64,000 nt of DNA from Spironucleus salmonicida (Eukaryota > Fornicata > Diplomonadida > Hexamitidae), in NCBI GenBank assembly GCA_000497125.2, contig CM035319.1:550001-614000 (forward strand), given 5' to 3'. Of this stretch, positions 59,056 through 64,000 are shown piece by piece (within the stretch, counting starts at the first letter, position 1; each line of letters opens with the position of its first letter). A model generated the notes under the pieces. It saw only the letters and a list, made by a program, of their open reading frames with translations. It was not told the origin of the DNA and made no database searches. The position numbers and the translations under genes were made by a program.

Positions 59056-60110
59056 ATTTATGGAAAGATACTAGTTATATATATCTTAAATTATGCGAAT
59101 GTGGGTAGAGTTAAATCTACCTTATAACTGATGCATTTATATTATTATATAATTGGTATGTTTGTATTTTTTATTTACTAAAAATTGGTAATAAATTATT
59201 ATATATAAATAAATATTAAATGAAATAGTGAAATTAAATAATTTAAGGATAACTATGACTATGGCCATATAATTTTAATATTCCAAAAGTAACATATACT
59301 AGATCGTAATGAAAAAAGCAATTACTATGCATAATTTTATTAATATTTTTTAAATTATAAAAACTGGACCATTTGATTCAAATAGCATATTACAAATGAA
59401 AAACTTTTGTTTTAATATAAACAGTATATATAATAAGAAATAGTGAGCTTTGTAAAACTTGCATCATCAATCACATCAGCAAACGATCATCTATTTAATC
59501 TACACAATTTTAATATTCCACTTAATTTATAGGCTTATTAATGATGCGAGGAGAATGTTAGCAGTTAAAAATTTCCTTTGAATAATTTTTGACGGGAATG
59601 CCTTTAAATGATAGGTCAAAATTCATTCTAAGGAATGACTTTAATTACGAATAGTTTATATTCATATTTAAAGTCATATTTATATTTGATCTATTCTAAA
59701 TTAATTTCCAAAAATATTAAGTATAATATTTATTAACGTAATATAATTGTATTTTAACATTGTATTTGTTTATATATTTATATGATTGTATAATATAATG
59801 ATTCACTTTTAGATAACCAATTTCGTGATTTAAACCGTTCATCTGGATACTACGAATCTAACGCTCTAACCTACTGGTATATATCTGAATACCCTGTATC
59901 TTGATAAAAATTATGATTTACAGAAACTATAAAATACATCTACCTATAATCAAAATAATATCTATAATCAGACTATTGCATTTTTAATAAATTAAAACTA
60001 ATATATGAAAAATAACTAGTAAGAAGTATGTGTTCGATTTAAAAAGAAGTATTATTTATATTAATATACATTATTTTTATATATAATAATTTACCACTCC
60101 ACTACGATTA
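59056..60110. other. Long AT-rich divergent intergenic region
   Basis: More than 1 kb between divergent NAGK and NMT starts, the longest gap among divergent pairs here. AT cores occur next to both genes (TATATATAATAATTTACC just before the NMT start). It contains the degenerate tRNA-like sequence described separately. No protein-like frame is seen. Confidence 0.45.
59822..59895 (-). pseudogene. Degenerate tRNA-like sequence
   Basis: On the minus strand the sequence CCAGTAGGTTAGAGCG resembles a tRNA D-arm (consensus GCTCAGTAGGTTAGAGC). It is followed by TTAGATTCGTAG, like an anticodon arm with a CGT (Thr) triplet, and GGTTTAAATC, like a T-arm. The anticodon stem, D-stem and acceptor do not pair properly, so it is not an intact gene. 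A tRNA-derived remnant is the likeliest reading; chance is possible. Confidence 0.3.
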
Positions 60111-61313
60111 ATGTCTGATCCAGAGCAGCACAATTTTTGGCCATCCTAACCAGTAGGACGTGACGCTTCTTCGACATAAGCAAAGATTATTTCTCCTGTG
60201 GATCGTAGCAAAATTTAACAAACCCCAATCACAGTACCAGAATTCTTAGAATTTTAACCTCTAACATTGCCAGAAAATCTTGACGAACTATTTACATTTT
60301 TAGCGTCTCATTATGTAGGTGATGCTGCGGGAACATCTAGATTTGCTTATTCGCGAGATTTTTTGACTTGGTGGATTGGATCTCAGTCTTCAAACCTTGC
60401 AATTGCGCTTCGTGCCAAATCTGACTATGAAAATATCAAAACCGGAGATATTTGTGGGTTCATTAGTGGTCTACCAATGGATTATTAATACAAGGAGATT
60501 AAAACAGTCTCTCAGTCTGTTGATTTTTTGTGTGTGCATTAGACACTCAGATCTATGAATTTGGCACCATTACTCATCTAGGAGATCACACGTAGGAGTT
60601 ATAAGAATAATGTTTAAACTGCTATTTTTACGGCTGCCTTCACCGCTAAGCAGAAGAATCCTGCAATTCCCCCAGTTTTAACTAGTACCTATTTCCATAG
60701 ATTGTTGAACCCTGTAAAGTTAATGCAATGTAATTTTTGTCAGAAACCATATAATATGGATCTAAAAAAATTTGAATTCGTCTACAGACTTCCAGCTATC
60801 AAGTAAACCTTGAGAAAAATGAGTTAGAAAGATATCTCTGATTGCTACAAGATCTACACTAATTATTAAGATAAATACGTCATTAAGCAATTGTTTAGTA
60901 AAAAATTATTTGAAAAGATATTTAAATCAAAAGATAATGTCGTTTAATCGTTTGTTTATGATGTCAAAGGCCAGGTAGCTGCATTTATCAGCTACTACAT
61001 TGTCGACAGCTAAATGTTAAGCCCAGAGGTCAACAAAATGCATAAATTCATAAGAAATGGGTACATTTTGTAATATGGTATAAGTGATGAAGTCGAGAAT
61101 AATATTGATCTTAGCTCTTTGGTCCTCTGCTTAATGCACGAAATGTACAAGGCAAAAATTGATGTATGCACATGTTTAGATATTTGCAAAAACATGGAGT
61201 TTATCGCTAAATTAAGATTTGATCCTGGAGATGGTAAGTTATGCTATCACGCTTTCAATATGGACTGGGGCAAAGAATTACAAAAACACGAACTTGGCGT
61301 CGTTCTTGTTTGA
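60111..61313 (+). CDS. NMT1: Glycylpeptide N-myristoyltransferase
   Basis: A 400-aa frame from ATG 60111 to TGA 61313. Family hallmarks in order: HNFWPSQPV near the N-terminus, LTWWIGSQSS, GFISGLPMDYQ, the acyl-CoA-binding block VDFLCVHQTLRSMNLAPLLI then QEITRRSYKNN, then TAAFTA, and a C-terminal GDGKLCYHAFNMDWG block. NMT ends with a free C-terminal carboxylate acting as base, often ...L(L/Q); here the end is ...GVVLV. It transfers myristate from myristoyl-CoA to N-terminal glycines. Single intronless frame, AT-rich codons, Gln mostly TAA/TAG. Confidence 0.9.
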
Positions 61314-61775
61314 TTGAAGAGTTTCTGTGTTGATTTTATATATAAAAATATAATTAAACTGAATGGTTGGTTAGGCGTGCTTGATTTTAGATTAGAGTTA
61401 AAACGGATAATAAAAACATAACAATATCTTAGAAATGAACATATGTAAAAATTTATGAATTTGCTAAATTATATAATAATAAAATTGGCTGGAGTGTTAT
61501 ACATCAATATACTTGATAATTCTTCAAATCTGAACCCGCTACAATTCTCTATGAATACATGAATCAAAATTAATAATAATAAATTTAATGTTCAACAATT
61601 CAAAAAATCAAAAATATTCAAAAATCTGAATATTAATTAATATTTAATCTAAATAATTACCATATAAAAATTTTTCGTAGAATTTTTACATGTACCGTAG
61701 AAACTTTAAACGAATCATTTTTGTAGCAAAAACATTTATTATATAATATTAATATTATTAATCAAGTAAGTCATT

Positions 61776-62125
61776 ATGATTGAAAAGTATGAAAAGACTT
61801 TCCCTTGATTGTAGTAAGAGGTTCATTGGCAATAAACCTAACTGAAGATTAACACTGCTATTTTAGTGATTTAAACTTATTGAGACTTACATGTTTGCGA
61901 AGTACTTAGCTTTAAACTAAAGTTTCATTTGAAATATTAAAATTCAAGGCTTATTCTCTCTATAACTAATATATGCTTTTAGAAGGAAAAATAATATCAT
62001 TTTCTGATAAAGAAAAGCTGCCGCTTCTACTTATTGGACTACTAAACATCCCTTTAAAGGAAGGTAATATAATTATTATATATTATACTATTTTATTTAA
62101 AATTTTAAATGGCAATTCCAGCTGA
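61776..62125 (+). pseudogene. Possible frame-broken small gene
   Basis: ATG 61776 gives ten residues (MIEKYEKTFP) before TGA. A one-base shift opens LIVVRGSLAINLTEDQHCYF and a leucine-rich continuation (SDKEKLPLLLIGLLNIPLKE) that runs without stop into the promoter and first codons of the next gene. Protein-like content without proper start or end suggests a decayed gene or an indel. Confidence 0.3.
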
Positions 62126-63455
62126 TAACTTGTTCTTGGCAATTTCAAATTATAAAGAGATAGCTGAATTGCATACATAATTGAAATAATCTTTTATAAA
62201 TGAGTAATATGCGACATCTAAAATAGTTATATCTTAAATTTAGGTATTAATATCTCCAAACTCAGAATTATTTAAGTAGCTTTAATAATGCCTAGTAAAT
62301 TTACCATAATCTTCAAGAGTTAGATAAAAATCTTTATCTAAGCCTAAAAATACTACCAAGCCACATAGATTTGTCGATAATTAGGCTATATCTCCATAAT
62401 CCTCATTTTACAACTCTCCACCATCTCTTACTTAACCACTTTAGCCATATTAAAACAATGATAACAGTTATTATTTCAATACTCTTAAAACTATGTAAAT
62501 TCCATATTAGTAATCTAAAAAGCCTGATATTTCTGATATTAATATTGAATAATTACGATAGGAGGCAATTTATAAGATAACTGACTAAAAGTAATAATTA
62601 CGAGAAAATGTTTATTAATATTATGCGTATCCTTAAAGTAACACACAGTAAAGTCTTTACTATAATACTAATGATAATGAACTGGAAGATGAAAATGATG
62701 GGTTTATTTAGCCACCATTTATTGATTTAGGCAGAAATCAATCATCAAATTAGGTTTAGAACACACATAATGCTGATACTTTAAAAACTAATCACAAACA
62801 AGATAAAACTGTTAGATTTTCTATCGAAAAAGAAGACCTACATTTTAATGAAATTCCAACATTACCTAAAATTAATTTATTAAAAGTTGATGTTGATTAA
62901 AGTTAAAGGTATGATTTTGAATAGTTGATAGATAATTTATCCGCTGAAATACCCCCAGAAGTATTTGGTTAAAAATTTGACAATGATATAGGTTAAATTT
63001 TTCAATAAAATAATAAGACCAGTTCGCCAATCTCTAGTTTCAACTCATTTTAGTTAAATCCTATTGTTTATGCAGCCGATGAGTATACTGCAATTCCATT
63101 CACGTTTTTAGATTCTAGTATCATACTGACAACAATTAAGCAATTAAATCTATGGGATAATGTTTAAACTGTTTACTAAAAGTTAGTATAAACATCAGAA
63201 TTTGCTAAAGAGATTCATTCAATCTTAATAGAACATGATATAGATATTGCCATAAACTTTGACTACTCACGTGATGAGGTAAGAGGACTATTGAATTTAG
63301 GAAAGATTTATTTCGGTAGAGCTAGTGTAGCTTTGCAACGTGCTGTACGATAACGTTCCCCACGACTTGGCAGTGATGTAAGATTTGGAGAGGCACTAGT
63401 TGATGCAGGCGATCTAGTAGGCTTATGTGCAATGCTTCGTGCGATGGGTGGCTGA
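62109..63455 (+). CDS. Hypothetical protein, disordered Gln/Asn/Ser-rich
   Basis: A 448-aa frame from ATG 62109 to TGA 63455, dense in TAA/TAG Gln codons. Residues 1-~60 are helical. About 65-330 are Asn/Gln/Ser/Pro-rich and disordered. The last ~110 residues form a folded part (IPFTFLDSSIILTTIKQLNL; YSRDEVRGLLNLGKIYFGRA) with an Arg-rich stretch. No family is recognised. Codon use turns GC-rich in the last ~100 bases, where a second ORF overlaps in another frame. Confidence 0.65.
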
Positions 63456-63628
63456 CCCGCTTCAAAGGTCTCCAGACGTTCCTCAATGGAAATTTTGGCG
63501 TCAGCTATGGTGCTCGGTGTGACTTCGAGGTATTCGCCAATGGAACCCTCGTCTTCTCCAAAGCCTAGGAGGGCGCCTATCCCAGTTCCCCCGCGGTGCT
63601 TGGGGCGATAGAGGCGCTCGTGGCATGA
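63425..63628 (+). CDS. Truncated SelW/Rdx-like thioredoxin-fold ORF
   Basis: A 67-aa frame from ATG 63425 to TGA 63628, overlapping the preceding gene by 31 bases in another frame. It reads MCNASCDGWLTRFKGLQTFL, then DFEVFANGTLVFSKAQEGAY and AVLGAIEALVA. The second part follows the selenoprotein W (Rdx) C-terminal pattern of FEV-x(3)-G-x-L-(I/V)-x-SK-x(n)-G-(F/Y), then a helix. The family's first beta strand is missing and the redox site is CNASC/CDGW instead of CxxU/CxxC. The ORF lies in a small GC-rich island. It could be the 3' part of a gene whose 5' end was replaced by the upstream gene. Confidence 0.45.
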
Positions 63629-63923
63629 AAATGTAAACTGAAGCTGTGACGTGGGCAGGATAAGAGCCGTCCGTACTGATTGAGTTTTTTCAATCGGCTA
63701 ATATTTTTTCATTATCTATTTTTATCCCCTTATCTAAATTTTCCACTAGAAATAATTTTAACGACCAAATCTCATCCATCCAAAATCTATTTTAACAATT
63801 TCTTTGACTCTAAAATTAAGATCAACCACCATTTAATCAATACCCTTAATAGTAGAATATTTACATTTTTATAAAATATATTATTTTATATATTTATTCA
63901 TATTTTTTATCCACTCCAAATTA
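63629..63923. other. Intergenic region, GC-rich to AT-rich transition
   Basis: The GC-rich island ends near 63665. The rest is AT-rich, with an AT core (TATATTATTTTATATATTTA, about 63877-63896) and TCCACTCC shortly before the next ATG. No ORF of note. Confidence 0.4.
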
Positions 63924-64000
63924 ATGTACCTACACCAGCAAAAGTCTATTACAAAATTTCTGTCATCGTCAAACTTCAAAACACTCGTGACGAACCAAAC
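63924..64000 (+). CDS. 5' end of a gene cut by the window edge
   Basis: ATG 63924 opens a frame reading MYLHQQKSITKFLSSSNFKT and continuing to the window end without stop. It follows the same AT core plus CCACTCC arrangement as the NMT and TrpRS starts, which supports it as a real start. Too short to identify. Confidence 0.45.
   Translation, partial: MYLHQQKSITKFLSSSNFKTLVTNQ

Noticed and set aside
4047-63874. Ile/Asn/Tyr/Leu/Phe-rich 60-80-aa frames throughout AT-rich spacers
   Set aside because: They end at TAA/TAG, which are sense codons here, and have the composition of random AT-rich DNA or antisense of real genes.

Overview
The window reads as nuclear DNA of an intron-poor protist that uses TGA as its only stop codon and reads TAA and TAG as glutamine. 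Under the standard code almost nothing is coding. With TAR = Gln, long uninterrupted frames appear for clearly eukaryotic proteins: an Xrn1-type exonuclease of 1601 aa, a gamma-adaptin-like AP subunit, PP5, proteasome subunit Rpn5, Trp-tRNA synthetase, N-myristoyltransferase, N-acetylglucosamine kinase, a p24/TMED protein, a glycogenin-like GT8 enzyme and two copine-type vWA proteins. None needs an intron. That combination fits a hexamitid diplomonad (Hexamita, Spironucleus or Trepomonas type) better than a ciliate or oxymonad, where introns are common. This identification is an inference. The DNA is very AT-rich, intergenic gaps are short, and AT runs such as TATATAATAATT often lie just upstream of start codons.

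Layout. 1-1551: no confident gene. 1552-8738 (-): a degenerate Xrn1 paralog and a large unknown protein. 9109-17117 (+): a coiled-coil/repeat protein, an LRR protein, small unknown proteins, a SANT/Myb-like ORF and Rpn5. 17138-22131: small tail-anchored/coiled-coil frames, a p24 protein, an unknown protein and gamma-adaptin. 22553-29020 (+): active-looking Xrn1 and PP5. 29154-33196: a multi-pass membrane protein, membrane protein A and TrpRS. 33716-39476: mostly minus-strand genes (unknowns, a GT8 glycosyltransferase, an aldo/keto reductase). 39555-49321: a GC-rich unknown, membrane protein B1, a SAPS/PP6-regulatory-like protein, two copines, a methyltransferase, a thioredoxin-like protein and membrane protein B2. 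49588-52296: an inverted second copy of the TrpRS/A block in which both genes are damaged at their 5' ends. 52713-64000: a tail-anchored protein, coiled-coil protein, small ORFs, a 652-aa unknown, NAGK, NMT, a 448-aa unknown and a SelW-like ORF.

The most unusual signal is compositional. Sharply bounded GC-rich islands sit inside this AT-rich DNA and often begin in the middle of a gene, so one protein switches from TAA/TAG to CAG glutamine codons. Two islands are near-identical repeats: a 1787-bp inverted repeat (31189-32975 / 49588-51374) and a 537-bp direct repeat (40854-41390 / 48509-49045). Outside these tracts the paralogs are clearly diverged. GC richness and sequence identity end at nearly the same points. 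This is what ectopic gene conversion with GC bias would leave. The other islands (about 28640-29895, 39556-40640, 42060-43320, 47645-48410, 56070-56960, 58095-59000) have no second copy in the window and lie mostly at gene 3' ends, often between convergent genes.

Limits: all reading was done by eye, without database searches, so remote family assignments carry modest confidence. Several small ORFs show a single frame break, which could be decay, assembly indels or recoding.
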